Below, in pieces: positions 1 to 6,098 of a stretch of 6,279 nucleotides of DNA; positions within the stretch are counted from its first letter, which is position 1; the number at the start of each line of letters is the position of its first letter. The DNA is from Candidatus Shapirobacteria bacterium. Its GTDB lineage: Bacteria; Patescibacteriota; Microgenomatia; UBA12405. The notes under the pieces are model-generated. The model saw only the letters and a program-made list of their open reading frames with translations. It was not told the origin of the DNA and made no database searches. The position numbers and the translations under genes were made by a program. Location: positions 1 to 6,279 of the forward strand of contig JAPLYY010000039.1 of the NCBI GenBank assembly GCA_026395315.1, given 5' to 3'.

Positions 1-146
<146 letters not shown>

Positions 147-171
147 TTATCCAATGTTTGGATATAAATTA

Positions 172-199
172 ATTATAGTCGGTAAAAATAGCTTTGCAA
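172..199 (-). promoter_or_regulatory. Candidate gyrB promoter (-35 TTGCAA, 16-bp spacer, -10 TATAAT)
   Basis: On the minus strand TTGCAA (199-194) is followed after 16 bases by a perfect TATAAT (177-172). A start about seven bases further would give a leader of roughly 25 bases before the gyrB ATG at 140. A GGA sits in that leader (TTGGATAAATCTTT before ATG) and could be a weak ribosome binding site. Unlike the other promoters in this window, this one leaves room for a conventional 5' leader. A second TATAAT at 258-253 lies just after the stop codon of the preceding gene but has no recognisable -35. Confidence 0.5.
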
Positions 200-200
200 T

Positions 201-232
201 AGGCAAAATATATGGAAAGACAGGCAAATATA
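201..232 (-). repeat. Near-perfect direct repeat TATATTT(T)GCCT, 21-bp period
   Basis: Minus-strand TATATTTGCCT (232-222) recurs as TATATTTTGCCT (212-201), differing by one inserted T. The left edges are 21 bp apart, about two helical turns, so both copies would lie on the same face of the DNA. The repeat ends one base before the proposed gyrB -35, the classical place for an activator site. No regulator is identified and chance in AT-rich DNA is possible. Confidence 0.4.
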
Positions 233-263
233 ACTAGATTAAACTATATCAAATTATAGGTTT

Positions 264-797
264 TTAAAGTAGTTTATTGACGATATCATAGGTAATAATT
301 GAGGCGGAGACGAGAACATTTAAGCTTTTATTGATGCCGTGCATGGGAATCTCGACGATTTGATCACAGAGGGCCAAGGTTTCGGCAGAAATACCATTGG
401 CTTCAGAACCTAGAACTAAAGCGACGGGTTTGGTATATTTAGCTTTGAGATAATTAATACTATTTTTAGCCTGTTCGACGGCAGTTATTTGATAACCATT
501 TTGTTTTAATTTCTTAAGGCAATCCCCTACTGCTAAACAATTTTCCCAGGGAATCCATTTCCAGGTACCAATGGAACTGCGGTGAATTTTTAAATTGGGC
601 GGAGTGACGACGGGACCACAAAGAATTAATTTTTCGGCAGCAATGGCATCGGCCAGACGAAAAAATGTGCCAATGTTGTAGGTATCAAGAACATTATCCA
701 GAACAATAATGATGGGATTGCGTTTAAGGTCTTTTTGTAATTTTTGTGAATCCCCGACTCTACTGGCCCGAAGCTGATGGGAATTTAGTTTAATCAC
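264..797 (-). CDS. SpoU/TrmH-family RNA 2'-O-ribose methyltransferase
   Basis: This is a small SPOUT-class enzyme (177 residues) expected to transfer a methyl group from SAM to a ribose 2'-OH in tRNA or rRNA in the cytoplasm. All three SpoU motifs are visible: motif 1 around 33-50 (LDNVLDTYNIGTFFRLAD, with N41 and R47), motif 2 at 127-137 (LVLGSEANGIS, E132), and motif 3 at 150-161 (IPMHGINKSLNV, S158 and N160) that forms the knot and SAM pocket. The segment RSSIGTWKWIPW (73-84) is also typical. There is no separate N-terminal RNA-binding domain as in RlmB, so it resembles minimal TrmH/TrmL-like proteins. The target base cannot be named. A GTG at 797 is chosen as start: it gives the family-like N-terminus MIKLNSHQLRA, has AAGG just upstream, and begins 8 bases after the previous stop. 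An in-frame TTG at 818 would add seven residues and overlap the upstream gene. It is probably cotranscribed with that gene. Confidence 0.88.
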   Translation of the reverse strand: MIKLNSHQLRASRVGDSQKLQKDLKRNPIIIVLDNVLDTYNIGTFFRLADAIAAEKLILCGPVVTPPNLKIHRSSIGTWKWIPWENCLAVGDCLKKLKQNGYQITAVEQAKNSINYLKAKYTKPVALVLGSEANGISAETLALCDQIVEIPMHGINKSLNVLVSASIITYDIVNKLL

Positions 798-805
798 AAA
801 CCTTA

Positions 806-1789
806 TTAGTTGCCGCAAGCGCCGGCGGCGGGAGCGGCACCGGTTAAGTCTTTAAGAGCGGTTTTACACTCATTGGGGGACTTATTAAAGGAAGCGCAAA
901 TGGCAGTTTTGATGACGTTGGGGCTGCGGAATTGATCTTGGGTAGCGACTTTGTCACCAATTTTAAGTGTACCTTTGCCATCTTGAGTATAGGCAGATTC
1001 CGGGGGGAAAACCACATCATTGATCAAAACTGTCGGAGATCCCTGAACTTTATATTGGGTAGTGGCGGCAATTTCTTTTTCAATTAAGTTAACGGCTTGA
1101 GTGTTAAAACACTCGGTAATTTTGGTGGCATCTAAACCGGCTTTTTGAGCCTGTTCGGTCCAGCAACTATCGGCGTTTTGGGCAGTACAATTTTTGTTGA
1201 CGTTACCAACGAAATCCCACCATTGTTTTTTATCAGTGGTTTGATTCCAAGCACAGATTTCCCGGACATCCTGAGTGGCTTCCTGGCGGCCGTGGAGTGA
1301 AGCGTAAAAAGCATTACCGGCTTTAATGTAGCCGGTTTCGTCTTTACATTTGGTGACATCGGCAGTAATAGTGGTTTTGCATTCGGCTTCAGTTTTAAAA
1401 TAACCACTGGTGACGTAAGTGGAACACTTGGTAATGTCGCCGGAGCTGGTAGCACAGAAGCTGTTAAGATCGGTGACTTTTTCGAAAATATAATGAGGGG
1501 TGATATCGACTTTAGAACCGAGTAAATCAAAAACAGGGCGGAGAGAATCTTCCATTTGATTGCCGTAGGGACAAAAACTCATGACAAAGAATTTGAGTTC
1601 AGGTTTATTGGTTTTAGAGGCAGCAAAAATAGCGGTAGCGGCAGTTGTCGGGACGGCAACAGTGCCGGTAGATTTTAATTTAACATAAGAAAAACCGGCA
1701 AAAAAGGATACGGCAACTAAAAGAATAGAGAAGAAAATAACCCCGGTGGTGGGGATTTGTAAATAGCGGGTTTCGGTTTCTTTTTTCAT
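806..1789 (-). CDS. Membrane-anchored cysteine-rich thioredoxin-fold (DsbA/GILT-like) protein
   Basis: This 327-residue protein has a short basic N-terminus, one membrane segment (about 14-36) and a large domain predicted to lie outside the membrane. The domain starts with a thioredoxin-like strand and active-site loop, FFVMSFCPYGNQ, with the motif C73-P-Y-G76, and closes with a cis-Pro loop VQGSPT (P252). Between them is a long insertion containing SLHGRQEATQDVREIC. There are twelve Cys (73, 112, 122, 137, 148, 179, 201, 209, 227, 298, 308, 325), suggesting several structural disulfides. The likely role is thiol-disulfide chemistry or folding of exported proteins. The active site has one Cys rather than CxxC, so an isomerase, a monothiol mechanism, or a partner Cys from the insertion are all possible. 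The tail (317-327) is rich in Gly, Ala and Pro. The ATG at 1789 is chosen. A TTG at 1819 would overlap the ferredoxin gene and has nothing to favour it. Tandem TAA TAA stops end the gene. It follows the ferredoxin gene and precedes the SpoU gene. Confidence 0.8.
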   Translation of the reverse strand: MKKETETRYLQIPTTGVIFFSILLVAVSFFAGFSYVKLKSTGTVAVPTTAATAIFAASKTNKPELKFFVMSFCPYGNQMEDSLRPVFDLLGSKVDITPHYIFEKVTDLNSFCATSSGDITKCSTYVTSGYFKTEAECKTTITADVTKCKDETGYIKAGNAFYASLHGRQEATQDVREICAWNQTTDKKQWWDFVGNVNKNCTAQNADSCWTEQAQKAGLDATKITECFNTQAVNLIEKEIAATTQYKVQGSPTVLINDVVFPPESAYTQDGKGTLKIGDKVATQDQFRSPNVIKTAICASFNKSPNECKTALKDLTGAAPAAGACGN

Positions 1790-1799
1790 AGTAAGTAAG

Positions 1800-1808
1800 A
1801 GAATATCA
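1800..1808 (-). promoter_or_regulatory. Candidate extended -10 (TGATATTCT) for the thioredoxin-fold gene
   Basis: The minus strand reads TGATATTCT from 1808 to 1800, a TGn-extended -10 with five of six consensus bases. The TGA is also the stop codon of the ferredoxin gene. Ten bases separate the element from the ATG at 1789, so a start about seven bases downstream would leave only a few untranslated bases. No Shine-Dalgarno is present in TCTTACTTACT before the ATG. Confidence 0.4.
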
Positions 1809-2003
1809 CGGCTCGTCAACTATTGAAATAGCGGTAACCGGGCAGGAGTCGACAGCTGATTTAGTTTTATCGTTAATTTCCGCGGGTTGTTGTTTTACTA
1901 TCGCTTTGTAACTGGTGGTATCGAGTTCGAAAGTATCCGGGTCAATTAAGCAACAGGTATTACAACCGATACATTTGTTGGGGTCAACTTTAATTTTGGT
2001 CAT
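1806..2003 (-). CDS. Single [4Fe-4S] cluster ferredoxin
   Basis: This is a 65-residue soluble electron carrier. The cluster ligands are clear: CIGCNTC gives C11, C14 and C17, and CPVTAI supplies the fourth at C54. This CxxCxxC...CP arrangement, with the acidic LIDPDTFELD stretch and an intervening helix that replaces a second cluster, matches the small one-cluster ferredoxins (Fer4_13/Fer4_15 type, about 60-80 residues). C18, next to C17, is an extra Cys not needed for the cluster. The redox partner is unknown. The next gene encodes a thiol-redox protein, but its catalytic domain is predicted outside the membrane, so direct electron transfer between the two is not implied. The start is the ATG at 2003, preceded by a strong -10 rather than a ribosome binding site. 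The stop TGA lies 16 bases before the next ATG. Confidence 0.93.
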   Translation of the reverse strand: MTKIKVDPNKCIGCNTCCLIDPDTFELDTTSYKAIVKQQPAEINDKTKSAVDSCPVTAISIVDEP

Positions 2004-2011
2004 AGAGCTTT

Positions 2012-2020
2012 ATTATATCA
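2012..2020 (-). promoter_or_regulatory. Extended -10 promoter element (TGATATAAT) for the ferredoxin gene
   Basis: The minus strand reads TGATATAAT, a perfect TGn-extended -10. No convincing -35 is seen at the usual distance, which extended -10 promoters do not need. Eight bases separate it from the ATG at 2003, so the transcript is predicted to begin within a few bases of the start codon. The TAA inside TATAAT is the stop codon of the upstream HEPN gene. Confidence 0.6.
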
Positions 2021-2531
2021 GAGGTTCAAGGTCGTGGTTTTTTAAATGCATTTTGTAAAATTCACCTGATTCAATAATGGCTCTGAATACCATATTAATA
2101 CGATCTTCAGCTCCGGGGAGGTCAATATTTTTTAGGTTTCCGGGAAAATAATGGAAGATTTCGTTGCGGCCGTATTTCCAGGCGGTCCATAGAATTTCGG
2201 CTAGTTCTTCGCCTTTTTCGTCGAGATCGATTAATTTTTGATAAATGGAAAAGCGCTTGTAGCGAAGAGAGGGGTTGAGGGTTTTACCGACCCGAAAACG
2301 ATCGCTTTTGTAGGCGTAGTCATCAATGATATTAATCCGGAGGAAAAAATCCTTGAGATAACCCTCATAGGCTTTAGATACGGGTGAAACCAGAAAAGAA
2401 TAGTCACTGATGTGGTCAAATTTTTGGAGACGGTTAAGGATAATGGCAACATCGGCAATTAAATTTTTTTGTTCAGGGCCGAAGAGATATTTATCAACTT
2501 CAGCAAAAAGTTCGGGGGTGAGCTCGTTCAT
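2013..2531 (-). CDS. Stand-alone RnlA/LsoA-type HEPN domain protein, putative RNase
   Basis: This 172-residue, mostly helical soluble protein carries R122-N123-E-I-F-H127 in the context WKYGRNEIFHYFP. That is the R-N-x3-H catalytic signature of HEPN ribonucleases. Preceding segments (YSFLVSPVSKAYEGYLKDFF at 44-63, with E56, and FRVGKTLNPS at 79-88) resemble, from memory, the Dmd-binding/HEPN domain of the RnlA and LsoA toxins. Those toxins are about twice as long and carry extra N-terminal domains absent here. The expected role is dimeric metal-independent RNA cleavage or RNA binding. Whether it is toxic, housekeeping or defensive is not visible, and no RnlB or Dmd-like antitoxin gene is next to it. 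The ATG overlaps the stop of the membrane-protein gene by one base (TAATG) and has no Shine-Dalgarno, so translation is probably coupled. Charged residues are spread evenly and there is no signal peptide or membrane segment. Confidence 0.72.
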   Translation of the reverse strand: MNELTPELFAEVDKYLFGPEQKNLIADVAIILNRLQKFDHISDYSFLVSPVSKAYEGYLKDFFLRINIIDDYAYKSDRFRVGKTLNPSLRYKRFSIYQKLIDLDEKGEELAEILWTAWKYGRNEIFHYFPGNLKNIDLPGAEDRINMVFRAIIESGEFYKMHLKNHDLEPLI

Positions 2532-3091
2532 TAGTAAGATTTAATCAGAAGGAGGGTAAAAATAAAACAAAGTACCGCGAAGAAAATAATATATTTACCT
2601 AAAAATTGGACAGAAAGTTGTTTTGATTCGCGGGCAAACAGCCAGTTCTGAAGGTGTTTTTTGTCAGAGCGGTAATCTTCGATTTCATCAACTAAAAGAT
2701 GAATATTAAGGCTGAGAATCAGGCCTTTGATAAAGATATTACTGGAGCTGGTGAAGACAAAAATGGAGATAATGGCCAGGACGACTTGGAAAAAATAGTG
2801 ATGAAAAATCAGGCTGATATGCTGTTTGTGGGTAGATTCGAGCAATTTTAACAGAGATATAAAATCAGACTTTTTGTAGGCAATTTGAGCTAAGCGGCTT
2901 TCTTCAGTGTTGGGGTTGAGGTAGAGCCAGTAAATCAGATGATCGACATCGAGTAAAAAAGCGCCCCAGGCCAGGCCAAAAAAGAGATAAACAAAGTTGT
3001 ACCAAGGGGTTTTGGCAAAGATCCAAAAAATGGAGGTGACTGCAAAAATAATCAGGAGCGGAGTAAAATGCCGCCGTAATTCTTCTTTCAC
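2531..3091 (-). CDS. Polytopic membrane protein with Asp/His motifs (possible YdjM/DUF457-like hydrolase)
   Basis: This 186-residue protein has about four hydrophobic segments: roughly 11-27, 31-57, 100-134 (possibly two) and 166-184. Conserved-looking polar residues are placed in or at the membrane: D48-V-D50-H51 (LLDVDHLIYW), H88 and H91 followed by H97-H98 (HHYFFQ), and H131-LLVD135-E. This order (DxDH, a His pair, HxxxD) resembles that of the YdjM/DUF457 family of predicted membrane metal-dependent hydrolases, but similarity is weak and the function is unproven. The only good start is the GTG at 3091, which lies 6 bases after an extended -10 and has no ribosome binding site. It is the first gene of a two-gene unit with the HEPN protein, whose start overlaps its stop. 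A basic cytoplasmic loop (140-150) and an N-terminal RR suggest the N-terminus is inside. Confidence 0.75.
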   Translation of the reverse strand: MKEELRRHFTPLLIIFAVTSIFWIFAKTPWYNFVYLFFGLAWGAFLLDVDHLIYWLYLNPNTEESRLAQIAYKKSDFISLLKLLESTHKQHISLIFHHYFFQVVLAIISIFVFTSSSNIFIKGLILSLNIHLLVDEIEDYRSDKKHLQNWLFARESKQLSVQFLGKYIIFFAVLCFIFTLLLIKSY

Positions 3092-3097
3092 TAAATA

Positions 3098-3106
3098 ATA
3101 ATAGCA
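3098..3106 (-). promoter_or_regulatory. Candidate extended -10 (TGCTATTAT) for the membrane protein/HEPN unit
   Basis: The minus strand reads TGCTATTAT, a TGn-extended -10 one base from consensus. Only six bases lie between it and the GTG start at 3091. A start at the usual distance would fall on or beside the G of the start codon, giving a leaderless message. It lies just downstream of the palindrome that follows the transport operon. Confidence 0.5.
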
Positions 3107-3126
3107 GAAAAATCAATCCCTCTAAA

Positions 3127-3146
3127 TCTCCCTTTAACAAGGGAGA
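3127..3146 (-). terminator. 8-bp perfect hairpin after the transport operon (terminator or REP-like element)
   Basis: An uninterrupted 8-bp stem (TCTCCCTT / AAGGGAGA) with a 4-base loop begins one base after the permease stop codon TAA. On the transcript strand it is followed by TTTAGAGGG and only later by a run of five T, so it is a poor classical intrinsic terminator. It could still end or stabilise the operon mRNA. Its extended form (about 3115-3149) also looks like a dispersed palindromic repeat. Confidence 0.5.
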
Positions 3147-3147
3147 C

Positions 3148-4380
3148 TTACTCGTATCTTAAAGCTTCGATGGGAGAGAGTTTGCTGGCGCGGCGGGCTG
3201 GAGCAACGCCAAAAATAACACCGACAAGCGAGGAGACACCAAAGGCCAGAGTGATTGACTGAATGGTAATCCGGGCGGGAAAAAAGTTATTGATAGCTAA
3301 TGTTCCCAAAGTACCCAAGAGAATTCCGATAAGTCCACCAATGGCTGATAAGATAACGGCCTCAAAAAGAAATTGTAATAATATGGCCCGGGGATAAGCA
3401 CCAATGGCTTTACGTAAACCAATTTCCCGGGTCCGTTCAGTAACAGTGACCAGCATAATATTCATAATGCCGATACCGCCGACAATGAGGGAAATGGCGG
3501 CAATGCCGGTTAGGGCAACGGTGAGAGTGCTGATAATGGAATTGATTGAACTAAGCAATTGTGAAGAATCAAAAACAGTGAAGGCATCTTTGTCATAAAC
3601 TTTTAATAAAATATTGGTGACAATTTTTTTGGCAGGCTCGACATCTTCTTTGGTGGGAGTTTTGATAAGCATTTCCTGAATATTTTGATTGCCGGATAGG
3701 TCGTGGGCAATACCGATAGGAATGTATGATTGACTGTCAGTGTCGGGGCCGCCAAAAGAACTGCCTTTTTTATCGTTGATGCCAACAACTTTGAACGTCT
3801 TTCCTTTGATAATTATTTTTTTGCCTAAACCGTTACCACTGGGAAAAAGATCGGAGGCAATTTTACTACCCAGAACAATAACGTTACTTTTTTTCGACTC
3901 TTCTTCAGGAGTAAAAACACGACCATTGCCAGAACTAGGAATGTTGTTCATGGCAGTAGCATATTGATAAGTGGATCCGGCGATAGTCATGTTTTTTTTG
4001 GTGATAGTATTGGATTTGATATCAGCCATCAGGATGGATACGGGGACAATAGTGTAGCCTTTGAGACCACGTTTAAGATCATTGATATTTTTTTCAGTAA
4101 AACTGGTGGTGATTAGCCGCCCGCCACCACCACTTTGATTAAATCCACCGTTGTCGTTGAATATTTTACCCGGAGCTATAAAAATAGTGTTGGTACCAAG
4201 ACTTTCAAATTGCTGATCAATATAAATTGACAAACCATTACCAATTGAGGTGAGTAAAATGACAGAAGTGACGCCGATGATAATACCAAGCGAAGTGAGA
4301 ATAGTCCGGCTTTTATTTTTGAGGATAGAGCGAACACTGGAATGGAGCAGATCACTAATTGATGGCTTGATGTTGAACAT
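3148..4380 (-). CDS. MacB-type ABC transporter permease
   Basis: This 410-residue protein is the membrane subunit of a MacB/FtsX-like exporter. It shows the standard order: a cytoplasmic start (LLHSSVRSILKNKSRTILTS), TM1 at about 28-48, a large extracytoplasmic MacB_PCD domain (about 55-280), then TM2 (about 284-312), TM3 (334-362) and TM4 (376-396). The family signatures GGIGIMNIMLVTVTERTREIG (from 301) followed by LRKAIGA, and the C-terminal APARRASKLSPIEALRYE, are intact. There is no fused ATPase, unlike E. coli MacB, because the ATPase is the preceding gene. The extracytoplasmic domain has a short Gly-rich stretch (SGGGG, 83-87). The ATG at 4380 follows the ATPase stop after a single base (TAATATG), so translation is likely coupled. 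The frame is open upstream to 4476 inside the ATPase gene but the extra residues are unlike the family. The substrate is unknown; peptides, lipids or lipoproteins are family possibilities. Confidence 0.94.
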   Translation of the reverse strand: MFNIKPSISDLLHSSVRSILKNKSRTILTSLGIIIGVTSVILLTSIGNGLSIYIDQQFESLGTNTIFIAPGKIFNDNGGFNQSGGGGRLITTSFTEKNINDLKRGLKGYTIVPVSILMADIKSNTITKKNMTIAGSTYQYATAMNNIPSSGNGRVFTPEEESKKSNVIVLGSKIASDLFPSGNGLGKKIIIKGKTFKVVGINDKKGSSFGGPDTDSQSYIPIGIAHDLSGNQNIQEMLIKTPTKEDVEPAKKIVTNILLKVYDKDAFTVFDSSQLLSSINSIISTLTVALTGIAAISLIVGGIGIMNIMLVTVTERTREIGLRKAIGAYPRAILLQFLFEAVILSAIGGLIGILLGTLGTLAINNFFPARITIQSITLAFGVSSLVGVIFGVAPARRASKLSPIEALRYE

Positions 4381-4381
4381 A

Positions 4382-5086
4382 TTAAGATATTTTGCCGTCT
4401 TTAATGATAATAATCCGTTGGGCCTGTTTGGCCAGTTCCAGGTCATGGGTGACCAGGACGATAGTCCGGCCTTCATTTTCGTGGAGATGGTGAAATAAAG
4501 CCATTATTTCTTTACCTGATTTGGAATCGAGATTGCCGGTGGGTTCGTCGGCTAAGATAATTTTAGGGTCATTGATTAAAGCCCGGGCGATGGCAACCCG
4601 TTGTTGCTGGCCGCCGGAGAGCTGGGCAGGAGTGTTTTTTAATTTGTCCTGAAGGTTGACTTTGGTTAACATTTCTACTGCCAGAGCCTGATGTTTGGAT
4701 TTGGGAATATCGGAATAAAGTAATGGCAGGGTGACATTCTCAACGGCCGATGTTTTGGCTAAAAGATTGAATTGTTGAAATACAAAACCCAGGGTAACGT
4801 TACGGATTTTGGCCATTTCGGTTTCTTTAAGATGGGAAATATTCTGACCTTCTAACAGGACTTGTCCTGAAGAGGGGTTATCTAAAAGTCCGATGATGTG
4901 CATTAAAGTTGACTTACCGGAGCCGGACGGGCCGGTAATGGAAATAAATTCACCTTTGTAAATTTTAAGGGAAACGCCATCGAGAGCGTTAAAAGTAGTG
5001 TTGCCAGAGGTATAACTTTTGACGACGTCAACCAATTCCAGAACTATCGGGAGATTACTATTTAATTTTGATGACGATAGTTTCAT
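4382..5086 (-). CDS. MacB/LolD-type ABC transporter ATP-binding protein
   Basis: This 234-residue protein is the cytoplasmic ATPase that powers the permease encoded next. All nucleotide-binding motifs are intact: Walker [10 protein letters not shown] (52-60), Q-loop FVFQQFN (101-107), signature [15 protein letters not shown] (156-170), Walker B IILADE (176-181), D-loop GNLD (184-187) and the H-loop VTHD with H214. The sequence around the Q-loop ([10 protein letters not shown]) and the [13 protein letters not shown] block are characteristic of the MacB/LolD/FtsE subfamily. The length is normal for LolD-like proteins. The ATG at 5086 gives a 13-residue N-terminal extension before the usual [10 protein letters not shown] and overlaps the adaptor gene by 29 bases. 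A shorter start would need a TTG or CTG near codon 16-18, which is less likely. No strong ribosome binding site is visible, which fits translation coupled to the adaptor gene. Confidence 0.95.
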   Translation of the reverse strand: MKLSSSKLNSNLPIVLELVDVVKSYTSGNTTFNALDGVSLKIYKGEFISITGPSGSGKSTLMHIIGLLDNPSSGQVLLEGQNISHLKETEMAKIRNVTLGFVFQQFNLLAKTSAVENVTLPLLYSDIPKSKHQALAVEMLTKVNLQDKLKNTPAQLSGGQQQRVAIARALINDPKIILADEPTGNLDSKSGKEIMALFHHLHENEGRTIVLVTHDLELAKQAQRIIIIKDGKIS

Positions 5087-6089
5087 TGCCGGTTAAGCCT
5101 GATAACACTTCAACGTCGGTGTCGGTTTCGATGCCGGTGGTGATATTTTGACGGGTCAACTCCGATCCTGATTTGAGAAAGACATATGATTGGCCGTTGT
5201 CATCGTAGACAGCATCGAGAGGGATCGTGAGAGCCTGGGCCGATTTTTTAATAAAAATGGAGGCGTCACCATTCATACCCAGACGATATTTTAAATCCTG
5301 ATTATCAAGGGGAATGGCAAACCGGACCTCGTAGACAGTTGAAGATTGTCCGGTAATGGGCGCAAAAGAAATATAATCTATTTTGGCATTGATGGGAGTA
5401 TCAGGGAAACTATCGAGTTTGATCTGAGTATTATTACCTAAAGCAATCTGGGTAACGACGCTTTCGTCGGCTTCAGAAGTGAAATAAATAGTATTGGGGT
5501 CAACAATAGTAAAAGTGGCTGAGGCAGGAGTAATATTGGCGCCGGCAATAGGTTGATCCAAACTGACGACAACGCCGGTAATGGGAGAGACCAGAGTAGA
5601 TTCTTTGGTGGCCATGTCGGCAATTTCGTAATTGATGACCGTATTATCAAGTGAATATTGGGTGCGGTTGAGAATTCTTTGGATAGTGTCGGAGATGACC
5701 AGATCTTTGTATTTGTCTTGAGTATCCCAAAATTGACTTAACTGAGTGCGGTAGTTATTAAACTGAGATTGAAGTGATTTTTTAAGCTCCTGTTGATCGA
5801 GGCTGGCGATGGCTTGATATTTTTTAACTTTATCACCGATTTTAACCCCGACCCAAACTAGCTTTCCTGAATTTTGAAAACGTAAATTAGCCACACCACT
5901 GGCGCTAATTGATCCAGCGAGAGTGATTTGATCGGTAATGTCCTGGCGGGTGGGAGTGACTAATTTATCTTTTTTGGCATCGTATTTAACGGCGGTAGGT
6001 TTAGCTGACTGGGCAGTGATTTTGATATATCCGGCAGAAATACCCAAAAATGCGGCTAAAAGTAAAAGAATAAGTAAATATTTTTTCAT
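5058..6089 (-). CDS. HlyD/MacA-type periplasmic (extracytoplasmic) adaptor protein
   Basis: This 343-residue protein is the adaptor of the exporter. It has a lysine-rich start and one hydrophobic segment (about 4-20) that acts as an uncleaved anchor or signal peptide. No lipobox Cys is present. A biotinyl-lipoyl domain is split in two halves, at about 66-98 (FQNSGKLVWVGVKIGDKV...IASLD) and 164-198 (STLVSPITGVVVSLDQP...IVDP). Between them is a short helical hairpin (about 99-162). A beta-barrel (about 200-280) and a membrane-proximal domain ending near 343 follow. This is the usual MacA/RND-adaptor order, with a compact hairpin. In Gram-negatives the hairpin tip docks on TolC. No outer-membrane channel gene is visible here, and if the cell has one membrane the adaptor may instead act as an extracellular sensor or chaperone for the permease. 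The ATG at 6089 follows a -10 by nine bases without a ribosome binding site. It is the first gene of the operon. Confidence 0.9.
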   Translation of the reverse strand: MKKYLLILLLLAAFLGISAGYIKITAQSAKPTAVKYDAKKDKLVTPTRQDITDQITLAGSISASGVANLRFQNSGKLVWVGVKIGDKVKKYQAIASLDQQELKKSLQSQFNNYRTQLSQFWDTQDKYKDLVISDTIQRILNRTQYSLDNTVINYEIADMATKESTLVSPITGVVVSLDQPIAGANITPASATFTIVDPNTIYFTSEADESVVTQIALGNNTQIKLDSFPDTPINAKIDYISFAPITGQSSTVYEVRFAIPLDNQDLKYRLGMNGDASIFIKKSAQALTIPLDAVYDDNGQSYVFLKSGSELTRQNITTGIETDTDVEVLSGLTGNETIVIKIK

Positions 6090-6098
6090 AAACTATAT

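Noticed and set aside
151..161. Inverted repeat CCAA-TGT-TTGG in the gyrB leader
   Set aside because: A 4-bp stem is too short to support a regulatory hairpin or operator claim.
241..275. AAACTA...TAGTTT inverted repeat as a terminator after the SpoU gene
   Set aside because: It has a six-base AT-rich stem, a loop of about 23 bases and no T-run after it on the transcript strand.
798..818. TTG start for the SpoU methyltransferase
   Set aside because: There is no ribosome binding site upstream, it overlaps the preceding gene, and the seven added residues are not family-like. The GTG at 797 is preferred, though not proven.
1132..1530. 132-codon open frame inside the thioredoxin-fold gene
   Set aside because: It is a same-strand out-of-frame shadow rich in Pro, Leu and Thr with no recognisable motif.
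1790..1819. TTG start for the thioredoxin-fold protein
   Set aside because: It overlaps the ferredoxin gene and puts extra residues before a normal MKKE signal-anchor start.
4381..4476. Upstream extension of the permease by 32 residues
   Set aside because: It lies inside the ATPase gene in another frame, and the residues do not resemble the MacB N-terminus. The ATG at 4380 right after the ATPase stop is a better start.
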